Counted from the first letter of the stretch, positions 44,482 through 53,427 are shown. The stretch is DNA of 64,000 bases from UBA6176 sp032119375 (GCA_964430505.1 CAYSGH010000008.1:26472-90471); one strand, 5' to 3'. Numbers and translations are program-made. The notes: generated by a model not told the origin, from the sequence alone.

Positions 44482-45618
44482 TCAGCGGGCCTGGGCGAGG
44501 AGCTGGCGACGGCGCCACCATTGGTTGGCCTGGTCCAGCAGCACCGCGGCCACCACCACCATGCCGATGATGATCTGCGAGTAGTTCTGGTCGATGCCCA
44601 CGATGACGATGCCGCTGGTGATCATCTGGATCACCAGGGCTCCCAGCGCGGCCCCGAGGGCCGAGCCGCGCCCGCCGGACAAGGACGCGCCGCCGACGAC
44701 GGCGGAGGCGATCACGTTGAGCTCGTAGCCTTGGCCGTCGTTGGACGACGCGGCGCCGTAGTAGCCAAGCTGCACGATGGCGGCGATGGCGGCCGCAAGG
44801 CCGGAGGCCATGAACACCAGGATCTTCACCCGGCCCGTCCGGATGCCGCTGAAGCGGCTCGCGACCTCGTTGCCGCCGACGGCGTAGATGTGTCGGCCCG
44901 GCACGGTTCGCGCCAGGAAGACGGCCGCCACGGCGGTGACCATGACGGTGACGATCAATGGGGTGAGGGTCAGCCCGCCGAATGCTTGCCACCCGACGAC
45001 GCGGCGGAGGGGCTCGGGGAAGGAGCCGATGCTTTGCCCTTGGGTGGCGACGAAGGCGATGCCGCGATAGATGGCCATGGTGCCCAGGGTGATGATGAAC
45101 GGATGAACGCCTAGGCCGGTGACCATGGCCCCGTTGAGGGCTCCGCAGGCCAGGCCCACGCCCATGCAGGCCGCCACGGCAACCCACGTGCCCAATGCGT
45201 CCATGCCCGCACCCGCGGCGGGGCCGTCCGGCCCGTAGCGCCGCAGCAGCAATGCGGCCAGCACGCTGCACAGGGCGTAGATGGAGCCGATGGAAAGGTC
45301 GATCTGGCCGGCGACGATCACGAACGTCATCCCCACCGCCATGATGGCGAAGAAGGAGGTGTCCTTCGCGAGTTGCGCCAGGTTCTGGCCGTTGAAGAAC
45401 TTGTTGACCTTATCGGTCGCCGGAACGTCCTCGCCCCCCGCGTTGACGGTGCGCGCGCGCTGGCGGGTGCCGTCGGGCAAGGTCTCGAACCGGGGCCGCT
45501 CCACCGAGCCGCCCGCGACGGACAGGAGGAAGCCCAGGACGAGCACCACGAGCAGCAGGCCGGCCTCGGCAAGGCTTGCGCGGGACCTGCGACGGACGGC
45601 GACGTGGGGTGACGGCAT
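44482..45618 (-). CDS. Orphan ABC sugar-transporter permease (RbsC family)
   Basis: 378 residues with about 8-10 membrane helices. Family signatures: MAVGMTFVIVAGQIDLSIGS, GALNGAMVTGLGVHPFIITLGTM and the EAA-like loop ASAVVGGASLSGGRGS. An unusual soluble stretch of about 50 residues lies between the first and second helices. RbsC-type permeases import pentoses, hexoses or autoinducer-2 with an ATPase (RbsA) and a binding protein (RbsB). Neither is in the window, and the neighbours are unrelated, so partners must be encoded elsewhere. ATG 45618 precedes the first helix; the longer upstream frame is not protein-like. Confidence 0.88.
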   Translation of the reverse strand: MPSPHVAVRRRSRASLAEAGLLLVVLVLGFLLSVAGGSVERPRFETLPDGTRQRARTVNAGGEDVPATDKVNKFFNGQNLAQLAKDTSFFAIMAVGMTFVIVAGQIDLSIGSIYALCSVLAALLLRRYGPDGPAAGAGMDALGTWVAVAACMGVGLACGALNGAMVTGLGVHPFIITLGTMAIYRGIAFVATQGQSIGSFPEPLRRVVGWQAFGGLTLTPLIVTVMVTAVAAVFLARTVPGRHIYAVGGNEVASRFSGIRTGRVKILVFMASGLAAAIAAIVQLGYYGAASSNDGQGYELNVIASAVVGGASLSGGRGSALGAALGALVIQMITSGIVIVGIDQNYSQIIIGMVVVAAVLLDQANQWWRRRQLLAQAR

Positions 45619-45754
45619 GGGCCTGAGGCTATCGGTTTGCCGTGCCGCGTGTCCAACGACACGGCAGAGGCGGGAAGGGCGGACGGACGGGTGGACGCAG
45701 CGGCGGGCATTCCGGGGTTTGCCGTGTGCGGGGTGCTGGGGAAGGGTGCGGTGA

Positions 45755-46432
45755 ATGGAGGCGGTGTTGTTCGACATTGACGGGACGTTGATCCGGACGG
45801 GCGGCGCGGGGGTCCGGGCGTTTGCCCGCGCGGCGGCGGACCTGCATGGGCTGCCGGGCGGGACGGCGCACATGGTGTTTCACGGGCGGACGGACACGTC
45901 GCTGGTGCGCGAGTACCTGCGGCACCATGGGTTGGAGGAGACGCGGGCGGAGATGGGCCGGTTCCTGGAGGCGTACCTCGGGCTGCTGCGGGGGATGCTC
46001 GCCGAGCATGCCGGGGAGACATGCCCGGGGGTCTGGGAGTTCATCGAGGGCTGCCGGGCCCTGGAGCGGCCGCCGTTGATGGGGTTGTTGACGGGGAACG
46101 TGCGACGCGGCGCGGAGCTGAAGCTGCGGGCACATGGGATGTGGGAGGTGTTTGAGACGGGCGGCTACGGCGAGGACCACGAGGACCGAGACGGGGTGGC
46201 TGCGGCGGCGCTGCGTCGCGTGGTGGAGCATCGCGGGCGGTCCATACGGCCCGAGGACGTGCTGGTGGTGGGCGACACGCCCCGGGACATCCAGTGCGCG
46301 CGTGCCATCGGGGCCAAGGTCTTGGCGGTGGCGACGGGCGCCTTTGGAGTGGAAGAACTGGCCGCCCACGGGCCGGACTGGGTGGCGAGGAACTTGGTGG
46401 GATTCGCGCCGCAAAGGGTGCGCGCATCGTGA
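45755..46432 (+). CDS. HAD-superfamily hydrolase, phosphoglycolate phosphatase-like
   Basis: 225 residues. HAD motif I is FDIDGT with nucleophile Asp7 and acid Asp9. Motif II is LLTGN, motif III includes an Arg/Lys-containing GNVRRGAELKL, and motif IV is VVGDTPRDI. A helical cap is inserted after motif I (subfamily IA), as in Gph and beta-phosphoglucomutase. The substrate cannot be fixed from sequence. An AAGGG lies about ten bases before ATG. The gene diverges from the sugar permease gene, with 136 bp between starts. Confidence 0.85.
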   Translation: MEAVLFDIDGTLIRTGGAGVRAFARAAADLHGLPGGTAHMVFHGRTDTSLVREYLRHHGLEETRAEMGRFLEAYLGLLRGMLAEHAGETCPGVWEFIEGCRALERPPLMGLLTGNVRRGAELKLRAHGMWEVFETGGYGEDHEDRDGVAAAALRRVVEHRGRSIRPEDVLVVGDTPRDIQCARAIGAKVLAVATGAFGVEELAAHGPDWVARNLVGFAPQRVRAS

Positions 46433-46481
46433 AGCGACGCCGTTGTCGAGGCAGGAATTCGTTGGGCGACAGGCTTTTTGT

Positions 46482-46510
46482 TTGACCCCGCGACGGGCTT
46501 TCCATTAACC
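46482..46510 (+). promoter_or_regulatory. Weak candidate promoter of the pilus-like operon
   Basis: TTGACC (46482-46487) with a 17-bp spacer to TTAACC (46505-46510), in the 185-bp gap before the PilM gene. The -10 match is poor, but this is the most promoter-like and AT-rich part of the gap. The leader then contains a GACGTTTCACGTC palindromic stretch. Confidence 0.25.
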
Positions 46511-46617
46511 ACGGCCCACGCTCAGCCGGGTTGCCTTCAAACGCCTGCGGCGCGTGACGTTTCACGTCGCCGCCTTCAAGCGTCGTTTTCGGGGGAAACG
46601 GCTGGGAGCGAGCGCGT

Positions 46618-48510
46618 ATGCTTAAGTCGAAGTCATTCCTCAGCATCGATTTCGGGGCGGGCAGCCTGAAGGTGGCCGAGTTCGAGCCCACCGAGGGCGG
46701 CGGCGTCCGGTTGCTGCGTTTCGGCGTCAGGGCGCTCGGGTTGGCGGGCGCGCAAGACGCGGCCCGCGAGAACATTATCAAGAAGGCGCTGGCCGAGGTG
46801 CTGGCCGAGGGCGGCTTCGGATCGAAGCAGGTGAACCTGTGCCCGCCGGGCTTCCAGATCTTCACCAAGTTCGCCAAGGTGCCGCAGGTGGATTCCGCGA
46901 AGGTCTCGCAGATCGTCGAGTACGAGGCCAAGCAGCACTTCCCCTTTCCCGTGGCGGACGCGTCGTGGGATTTCCACCTGGTGGGAACGTCCGGCGGCAC
47001 GGAGCAGGAGGCCCTTCTCGCCGCCATCAAGTCCGACGCCATTGAGAAGCTGTTCGCCTTGGGCGAGGCCAACGGGCTGAAGATGGACGTCGTGGACGCC
47101 CCGATGGCCGCGTTGTGCAACGCGTTTCGGTTCAACTACGGCGACCAAGAGGGTTGCAACCTGCTCATCGACATCGGCGCCAAGAGCAGCAATGTCATCC
47201 TTTTGGAGGGTTCGCGGATCTACGCGCGCAATGTCCCCATCGGCTCGAACTCCATCACCCAAGAATTCGCGGCCGAGTCCAAGGTCCCGCCGGCGGAGGC
47301 AGAAAAGATCAAGATCGCGGATGGATTCGTGAGCTTGGGCGGGGCGTATGAGGAACCCGACAACCCGCGGATCGCCGCCGTGTCCAAGGTGGCCCGCAAC
47401 GTGCTCACCCGCCTGCACTTGCAGGTGAATCAGACCGTCCAGTTCTACCGCACCCAGCAGGGCGGTGGCGCCCCGGTGAGGGTGTTTCTTTCCGGTGGCG
47501 GCGCCATGCTTCCCTATTCCGCCGAGTTCTTCGCGGAGAAGCTCAACCTGCCGGTCGATGTCTTCAATCCGTTCCGCAACAACTCCATCGAGATCGATCC
47601 GTCGGTGGATGTCGCCGGCTTGGAAAAGGTCGCGCAATCCTTCGGCGAGGTCGTGGGCCTCGCCCTGCGCAACGTGGCGCAATGCCCGGTCGAGCTGAAC
47701 TTGATGCCGCGCTCGGCGCGGGCGCGTCAGGAGTTCAATGGCAAGAAACCGTACCTGCTGGCAGCCGCGTACGCTCTGGTTGCGGGCGTCTTCGCCTACG
47801 GTTGGTTCAATGACCGGGTGGAGGCCGCCCGCCGCGCCGGCCTTGAAAAGGTCGCAGAGCAAGTCCAGCCGCTGAGCCAAAAGGCCGATCGCCTCCAGCG
47901 CGAGGAGACAGCCCTCAAGCAGGCCCAGGATGAGTCCAGCCAGCTCATCGGCTGGCTCGAGGAGCGAACCTACTGGGCCGATGTCCTCGGCGAATTCCGG
48001 CGCATCCTCCTGTCCGCCGAGGAAGCCCAACGTCAGAAACTCAACTCCGCCCCGGGAACCGTGGGTGTTTGGATTGACACGCTGATCACCACGGAGCCCA
48101 CCCAACCCGCCGCGCAACAGGCGCAGGAGGAAACGGCCTCCACGCCCTCCTTGTACAAGATGGATCCCGCCCTCCTGAAGCGGTACGGCCTCCTCCCTCG
48201 CACGGGCGCGGGTGGCGAGGGCGGCGGCGGCGAGGGCGGTGGTGATGCAGACGGCGGCGCAAAGAAGCCCAAGACCTCCAATTCGACCAACGAGATCGCC
48301 ACGGTCTCCCTCACGTTCCGCGCCGTGAACCTTTCCAGGGTGAAGACGGGCGCCAACAACGAGCTGGTCTTTGAGGTTCAGAACCAGCTCAAGTCCAGCC
48401 CCCTCTTTGACGCCGAAGGCACCCGCTTCGACGGCAACCTCAACGAGGAGGAAGCCTCCTTCTCCTTCCCCATCAAGGTGAAGCTCAAGCGCCCCATCAA
48501 GCTCCTCTGA
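46618..48510 (+). CDS. PilM-PilN fusion: type IV pilus assembly ATPase-like protein (Amuc_1101-like)
   Basis: 630 residues. The N-terminal about 365 residues are an actin-like PilM domain: FLSIDFGAGSLKVAEFE (phosphate 1), LLIDIGAKSSNVILLEGS (phosphate 2) and VFLSGGGAMLPYSAEF (adenosine region). A membrane helix follows at about 379-397 (YLLAAAYALVAGVFAYGW), then a coiled coil (about 400-445) and a PilN-like periplasmic part with a Gly/Glu-rich linker near 540-555. PilM normally sits in the cytoplasm and binds the short N-terminus of a separate PilN; here the two are joined. It is first in a tight plus-strand gene series. Akkermansia has a PilM-like gene (Amuc_1101) in the same relative place. 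Confidence 0.88.
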   Translation: MLKSKSFLSIDFGAGSLKVAEFEPTEGGGVRLLRFGVRALGLAGAQDAARENIIKKALAEVLAEGGFGSKQVNLCPPGFQIFTKFAKVPQVDSAKVSQIVEYEAKQHFPFPVADASWDFHLVGTSGGTEQEALLAAIKSDAIEKLFALGEANGLKMDVVDAPMAALCNAFRFNYGDQEGCNLLIDIGAKSSNVILLEGSRIYARNVPIGSNSITQEFAAESKVPPAEAEKIKIADGFVSLGGAYEEPDNPRIAAVSKVARNVLTRLHLQVNQTVQFYRTQQGGGAPVRVFLSGGGAMLPYSAEFFAEKLNLPVDVFNPFRNNSIEIDPSVDVAGLEKVAQSFGEVVGLALRNVAQCPVELNLMPRSARARQEFNGKKPYLLAAAYALVAGVFAYGWFNDRVEAARRAGLEKVAEQVQPLSQKADRLQREETALKQAQDESSQLIGWLEERTYWADVLGEFRRILLSAEEAQRQKLNSAPGTVGVWIDTLITTEPTQPAAQQAQEETASTPSLYKMDPALLKRYGLLPRTGAGGEGGGGEGGGDADGGAKKPKTSNSTNEIATVSLTFRAVNLSRVKTGANNELVFEVQNQLKSSPLFDAEGTRFDGNLNEEEASFSFPIKVKLKRPIKLL

Positions 48511-48511
48511 T

Positions 48512-49504
48512 ATGCCTTGGATCAAGCGCAACGTCCCCTTCGTCGTCGGCCTTGCCGTCGCCATCGTCCTCTTGGGTGCCGGCATCTTCTACATGCTTGG
48601 CAAGGTCAGCGCCGCCAATGCCGCGCGCGAGGAGTTGGCCTCGGAAAACACCAAGCTCTCCGAGTTGGTGGATCGCAAGCCGGCCGCCCCCACGGACGAC
48701 AACATCAAGGCGGCCGTCGCACACCAAACGCAGCTCAAGGATTTCAAGGGATCCCTCCGGCCGCTCTTTAAGGTCACCCCCCTTCCTGAAAACCTCGACG
48801 ACGCCACCTTCAAGAATCTCCTCGACCGCACCATCGACTCGTTGGAGCGCCTCGCCGATCGAAATGGCGTCAAGCTGCCCAAGCCGGCCGATGGCAAGTT
48901 TGCCTTCACCTTCGAGGGCCAAAAGAAGCAACTGGAGTTCACGCCAAAATCCCTTCCGCTGCTGACCGTCCAACTCATTGACATCCAGGACATCTGCCAC
49001 GTCCTCTTCAATTCAAAGATCCATGCGCTGGAGGGCATCCGCCGCGTGTCTGTTGGCACCAATGACGTCAACCCGCCCTCCAACTACCTCACCAAGAAGC
49101 AGTCCACGAATGCCATCACCGGGGCCTCCATCCAGCCCTATGAGGTCATCTTCCATTGCTTCAGCGCGGAACTCGCCTCCGTCCTGGCAGGAATGGTCAA
49201 CGCAGACCCCGTCCTCGTCGTGAAATCCATCAACGTGGAGCGCGGCTCAACGGACGGATCCTCCTCTGCCAGCACCACGCCCGCCATGGGCATGAATCCT
49301 TCCATGGCATCGCGCTATGGAATGCCTCCCGGCATGGCATCCCGCTATGGGATGGGCCCTGCCGCAGCCGCGATGGGACCCAAGCCCGGAGAGGCCCCCT
49401 TGGACGACAAGCCCATCCGGGTGACCCTCAACATTGACGTGGTCAAGCTGCCGCCAGAGGTCGTTGCAAAGCCCGGCACGGCAAAGCCGCCCAGGAAGGG
49501 CTGA
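48512..49504 (+). CDS. Amuc_1100-like inner-membrane pilus-associated protein
   Basis: 330 residues. One N-terminal membrane helix (about 10-30, FVVGLAVAIVLLGAGIFYML), a coiled coil (30-60), then a periplasmic alpha/beta domain. It begins one base after the PilM stop. Size, topology and position between the PilM-like and Amuc_1099-like genes match Amuc_1100 of Akkermansia muciniphila, the pilus-associated outer-surface protein studied for host effects. Sequence similarity should be tested, because the call rests largely on gene order. In ordinary pili the equivalent slot is PilO-like. Residues 265-281 contain a perfect in-frame duplication of MASRYGM, and the C-terminal part is Pro/Lys-rich. 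Confidence 0.78.
   Translation: MPWIKRNVPFVVGLAVAIVLLGAGIFYMLGKVSAANAAREELASENTKLSELVDRKPAAPTDDNIKAAVAHQTQLKDFKGSLRPLFKVTPLPENLDDATFKNLLDRTIDSLERLADRNGVKLPKPADGKFAFTFEGQKKQLEFTPKSLPLLTVQLIDIQDICHVLFNSKIHALEGIRRVSVGTNDVNPPSNYLTKKQSTNAITGASIQPYEVIFHCFSAELASVLAGMVNADPVLVVKSINVERGSTDGSSSASTTPAMGMNPSMASRYGMPPGMASRYGMGPAAAAMGPKPGEAPLDDKPIRVTLNIDVVKLPPEVVAKPGTAKPPRKG
49304..49363 (+). repeat. 30-bp in-frame tandem duplication encoding MASRYGM twice
   Basis: Two copies of a MASRYGM-coding segment start at 49304 and 49334, 30 bp apart, with silent differences. They lie in a Met/Pro/Gly-rich loop of the Amuc_1100-like protein. Confidence 0.75.
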
Positions 49505-49566
49505 CCCATCGTTCATCGCCTCGTACCTCCAACGACTCCACGTTCCGACCCCATCCGAACCCGACC

Positions 49567-50346
49567 ATGGACTTCATCAAGAAACACTACGAGAAGGTCA
49601 TCCTCAGCGTCGTGTTGCTGGCCGTCGCCGTCGTCGTGTTCCTCCTCACCGTGGAGGTTGGCGCCGTGAAGGACGAACTCGCCGAGCAGTTGATCCAAAA
49701 GACCGTCAAGAAAGGCGCATCCATTGCTGCCTTGGATCTTTCCACCCAAAAAATGGTGGTCGTGCGTTCCTCCCAACCCCTCAAGGTTGTCCTCGACGGT
49801 CCGCACAACACGTTCAACCCTGGAACCTGGGAGAAGGCCGGTGACACGATGCGGCGCAAGCAGGGCAAAGCGGGCCTCGCAGGCCTCTCCATCCTCCGCA
49901 TTATTCCCCTAAACCTCGTCATTACCTATCGAGGGCCTGTTGGAGTCGCCGACAATCCCCGGTACCAATTCGCCGTGGCGCGGGAGTTCGAAAAGGCCCC
50001 TGCCAAGCGCCAGCCCGTCATCACTTCACTTAACGTCGGCACCAAGAACAACGTCCTGAGCCTGATCGAGGTTCGCGGCCCCAAGGAAGACCCCACCGAG
50101 CTCGTCTGTGAACTCGTTGAAACCCGTGAACGCTTCATCCTGTCACGGGCAAAGGATTTCCGTAAACCGGTCGGGTATGCCGCCGACCTAAAGGGCGACG
50201 GACGGGACTATCTCGCACGTCGCGTGGAGGACATTCTCCAGCTCGGCGGCACCACCTACAAGATTGTTGCCATCGCAAAAGATGAACTTGTAGTCTCGGC
50301 CCCGAATCAAGTGCGCACCCGTTTCCCCGTCCTTGCGTCCCAATAG
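49567..50346 (+). CDS. Amuc_1099-like single-pass membrane protein
   Basis: 259 residues. One N-terminal membrane helix (about 12-30, VILSVVLLAVAVVVFLLTV) after a short basic start, then a soluble periplasmic domain with no recognised catalytic motif. The last 60 residues (LQLGGTTYKIVAIAKDELVV) form strands reminiscent of the small beta domain of PilP-like proteins. Position between the Amuc_1100-like gene and the secretin gene matches Amuc_1099. A PilP-like adaptor linking inner-membrane proteins to the secretin is a reasonable guess. The start is 62 bp after the previous stop. Confidence 0.7.
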   Translation: MDFIKKHYEKVILSVVLLAVAVVVFLLTVEVGAVKDELAEQLIQKTVKKGASIAALDLSTQKMVVVRSSQPLKVVLDGPHNTFNPGTWEKAGDTMRRKQGKAGLAGLSILRIIPLNLVITYRGPVGVADNPRYQFAVAREFEKAPAKRQPVITSLNVGTKNNVLSLIEVRGPKEDPTELVCELVETRERFILSRAKDFRKPVGYAADLKGDGRDYLARRVEDILQLGGTTYKIVAIAKDELVVSAPNQVRTRFPVLASQ

Positions 50347-50406
50347 CGTCTTTCCAGCTGGTTACCGAATCGAGCCGTTTCCTTTCCAAGTCTTTCAGTC
50401 TCAAAA

Positions 50407-53376
50407 GTGAACATCCCCATGACCAACGCGTCCCGTCTCCTAAGCGTCGTCCTCGTGTGCGCCTCCGCCAACGGGTTGTTGAGCCAGTCCCCGACCCAGG
50501 TGGCCGAGGAGGTCGCCATCAAGCGCCAGGAAAAGACCATCCTCCTTCGCAAGAGCCTCGAGACCGCCCAGCGACTCGAGAAGGAAAAGGACTTCCCAGG
50601 GGCTGCCCGTGTCTATGAGCAGGCGTGGACCCTCGTCGAGGAACTTGGCACCTCCGCCGAGGCCGAGCGCAAGCAGGCCACCGTTGGCTTCTCCGCCCTG
50701 TACCTCCGCCTCGCCAATGACTCCATCAAGTCCGGCGAGTTCAAGGAGGCCGACGGCCGACTGAAGCGCGTTCTGGCCGTTGATCCCAACAACTCCCTCG
50801 CCAAGCAGCTCAAGCGCGACAACGACAAGCGCCTCGAGGAGATCAAGGGACGCTCCCCGTCGGACGCCGCCCTCGCCACGATCCCCGATCGCCAAAAGGA
50901 GCTTCACGACGCGAGCGTCCACGAGCACAACGGCCAGCTCTACTATGAGCTCGGCAAGTTCGACCAAGCCACCGAGGAGCTGCACGCCGCGCTCAAGCTG
51001 AACCCCGAAAGCCGGGCTGCCCATCACTACCTCGCCCTCATCGACGAGCGGAAGTACGCGCAGGGCGCACGCCGACGCGAGCTGACGGCAAAGGACCGCA
51101 TCGTGGATGTTGAGTACGGCTGGGATACCCCCGTATCCAAGCTTCCGGAAGCCAATCCCTTTGCGCGTACCAACACGATCTACACCGGCCGCGGCCGCCA
51201 GGTGATATCCCACAAGCTGGACAGAATCCGGCTCAACGAGCTGAAAATCGAGGGCCTTCCCTTGGGCGAGGTGGTCAAGAACCTTGAGGAGCAAGCGCGC
51301 CTTCGGGACCCGGAGCGCAAGGGCCTTAATTTCATCATCTCGTCCTCCGTGGACATTCCCCAGCAGCAGCAGCAACTGCCTCAGGTGGATGCCCAGGGCA
51401 ATCCGATTCCAGCGCCCCCCGTCGAGCCCGTCGATGTTTCCCAAATCAACATCCGACTGATGCCCGGCCTGCGGGACGTCCGCCTCGCGGATGCGCTGGA
51501 CGCCATTACCAAGGTCGCTGACAAGCCCATTAAGTATTCCATCGAGGACTACGCGATCGTCTTCACGCAGAGGACTCCGCAGGCGGACCTCCTCTTCACG
51601 CGTCGCTTCCGCGTCAATCCGAACACCTTCTACCAAGGCTTGGAGTCCGTCATTGGCCTCCCTCTGCCCATTGACGGCGGATCCGGCGGAGCCGGTGGCG
51701 GTGGTGGCGGTGGCGGTGGCATGGGCGGCGGCGGCATGGGTGGAGGCGGCATGGGCGGCGGCATGATGGGCGGCGGCCTGTTCACCATCCCCTACGTCGA
51801 GGTCACCATGGGCGGCGGCATGGGCGGCGGCATGGGCGGCGGCATGGGCGGCGGCATGGGCGGTGGCATGGGCGGCGGCATGGGTGGCGGCATGATGGGC
51901 GGCGGCATGGGCGGCGGCATGATGGGCGGCGGCATGGGCGGCGGCATGGGTGGAAGCATCGGCTTCGGACCCGGCATCGGTGGCGTCACTCGATTCCAGC
52001 AGATGGTCAGCATCCAAGACATCGTCCGGCAGTTCTTCATTGCCTGCGGCGTTCAGTTCCCCATGAGCCCCCTGATGATGATGGGTGGCATGGGTGGCAT
52101 GGGCGGCGGCATGATGGGCGGTGGCATGATGGGCGGGATGGGCGGCATGGGCATGGGCGGCATGGGTGGCATGGGCATGGGTGGCATGGGTGGCGGCATG
52201 ACCGGCGCCAATGGCCAACCCCTCCAGACGCAGGACTCCAAGGCCCTGTTTTTCAACGACCGCACTGGCATCCTTTTCGTACGGGCCACCCTGACCGACT
52301 TGGACATCATCGAGCAGGCCATTCAGGTCCTCAACGTGGCACCTCCCCAGGTTCAGATTGAATCGAAGTTCTCCGAGATCACCCAAAGCGACGGCAAGGC
52401 CATCGGATTTGATTGGTTCCTCGGCAACTTCATGATGCGCAATGGAGGGCTTGGCCTTTCCGGCGGGACGGCTCCCTCCTTCAATGGTGGTCGTTCCTCC
52501 ACTGGAAACCCCGAGGGCACGTTCCCCGGATCCGACATCGCCGGCACATCGCTCCCGGTCCAAGGCAGCGACGGCAAGCTGACCACGGGCCTTCGCAACG
52601 TCGATGGCAACCAGTCTGCCATTCCCACGCTGGCCACGTTCAGCGGCATCCTAACCGACCCGCAGTTCCGGCTTGTCATTCGCGCCATGGAACAGCGTGA
52701 CGGTGTGGACCTGCTCTCCGCGCCGAAGGTCACCACGCTTTCCGGCCGCCAGGCCCAGATTAAGGTGTCTGACGTCCGTCGCGTCGTCCTCGGTTTGAAC
52801 AGCAACCAAGCCCAAGGCGGCCAAGGAATCGCACAGCAAGGCGGCGGGGCAGGTTTCAACCCCATCGTCCAACCCACCGTTGGCTTCGACTACTTCACCC
52901 AGCCCTTGCCCTTCGGACCGACGCTGGACGTCATCCCCTACGTGGACGCCGACGATGTCTCCATCCAAATGTCCATCATCCCGGCTTACGCCGAGTTCAT
53001 CGGCTATGATGACCCGGGTGATTTCGTCCCCGTCCAAACCGGAGCCAACGTTGCCCCGGTGCGCGCACGGTTGCCCCTCCCACGATTCCGCATCCGCCAG
53101 GTCACCACGTCCACCATCGTGTGGGACGGCCAGACGGTGGTCTTGGGCGGCCTGATCGCCGAGGACGTCAAGAAGACCCGCGACAAGATCCCCGTCTTGG
53201 GCGACTTCCCCATCCTCGGGCGGTTCTTCAAGAGCGAGGCTGCCAACAACGCGAAGAAGAACCTCGTGATCTTTGTGACGCCGACGATCATCGATCCGGC
53301 CGGCAAGCGCGTGCATACCCCGGAGAACTTCCCGGTCGATCCCAACAGCATCCCTGCCCAGTCGGCGGCCAAGTAA
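50407..53376 (+). CDS. Secretin (PilQ/GspD family, Amuc_1098-like) with long Met/Gly repeats
   Basis: 989 residues. N-terminal signal peptide (about 6-27); GTG 50407 or ATG 50419 could start it. A TPR-like segment follows (about 170-215, YYELGKFDQATEELHAALKLNP), then secretin N-domains (about 270-420). Two Met/Gly-rich inserts occupy residues 424-517 and 556-598. The C-terminal secretin pore domain (about 618-965) has QVQIESKFSEI, LLSAPKVTTLSGRQAQI, VLGGLIAEDVKK, KIPVLGDFPILGRFFKS and NLVIFVTPTII, all classic. It forms the outer-membrane channel of type IV pili or type II secretion. Gene order with the three preceding genes matches Akkermansia Amuc_1101-1098. The Met/Gly inserts are exceptional for a secretin. 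Confidence 0.92.
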   Translation: MNIPMTNASRLLSVVLVCASANGLLSQSPTQVAEEVAIKRQEKTILLRKSLETAQRLEKEKDFPGAARVYEQAWTLVEELGTSAEAERKQATVGFSALYLRLANDSIKSGEFKEADGRLKRVLAVDPNNSLAKQLKRDNDKRLEEIKGRSPSDAALATIPDRQKELHDASVHEHNGQLYYELGKFDQATEELHAALKLNPESRAAHHYLALIDERKYAQGARRRELTAKDRIVDVEYGWDTPVSKLPEANPFARTNTIYTGRGRQVISHKLDRIRLNELKIEGLPLGEVVKNLEEQARLRDPERKGLNFIISSSVDIPQQQQQLPQVDAQGNPIPAPPVEPVDVSQINIRLMPGLRDVRLADALDAITKVADKPIKYSIEDYAIVFTQRTPQADLLFTRRFRVNPNTFYQGLESVIGLPLPIDGGSGGAGGGGGGGGGMGGGGMGGGGMGGGMMGGGLFTIPYVEVTMGGGMGGGMGGGMGGGMGGGMGGGMGGGMMGGGMGGGMMGGGMGGGMGGSIGFGPGIGGVTRFQQMVSIQDIVRQFFIACGVQFPMSPLMMMGGMGGMGGGMMGGGMMGGMGGMGMGGMGGMGMGGMGGGMTGANGQPLQTQDSKALFFNDRTGILFVRATLTDLDIIEQAIQVLNVAPPQVQIESKFSEITQSDGKAIGFDWFLGNFMMRNGGLGLSGGTAPSFNGGRSSTGNPEGTFPGSDIAGTSLPVQGSDGKLTTGLRNVDGNQSAIPTLATFSGILTDPQFRLVIRAMEQRDGVDLLSAPKVTTLSGRQAQIKVSDVRRVVLGLNSNQAQGGQGIAQQGGGAGFNPIVQPTVGFDYFTQPLPFGPTLDVIPYVDADDVSIQMSIIPAYAEFIGYDDPGDFVPVQTGANVAPVRARLPLPRFRIRQVTTSTIVWDGQTVVLGGLIAEDVKKTRDKIPVLGDFPILGRFFKSEAANNAKKNLVIFVTPTIIDPAGKRVHTPENFPVDPNSIPAQSAAK
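51676..51957 (+). repeat. Tandem repeat of a 12-bp unit (ATGGGCGGCGGC) in the secretin gene, block 1
   Basis: About twenty units encode Met-Gly-Gly-Gly, with occasional MetMet, interrupted by a short non-repeat strand (51781-51807, TIPYVEVT). The units are nearly identical at the DNA level, so copy number could vary by slippage without breaking frame. Confidence 0.9.
52072..52200 (+). repeat. Met/Gly-coding tandem repeat in the secretin gene, block 2
   Basis: Mixed 6-, 9- and 12-bp units of ATGGGCGGC/ATGGGTGGC type encode MGG, MGGG and MGM runs, separated from block 1 by 38 ordinary residues. Confidence 0.9.
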
Positions 53377-53427
53377 TTGGATTGGCCCGGAAATCGCTCC
53401 AGCGGCATCAACCAAAGGTCAGCGCCT

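Noticed and set aside
51676..52200. Regular repeats that could suggest a CRISPR array
   Set aside because: Units are contiguous, in frame inside a secretin gene and lack unique spacers.
50440..52563. Minus-strand His/Ala-rich open frame opposite the secretin gene
   Set aside because: The striking Ala-His repeats are simply the reverse reading of the Met/Gly-coding DNA repeats.
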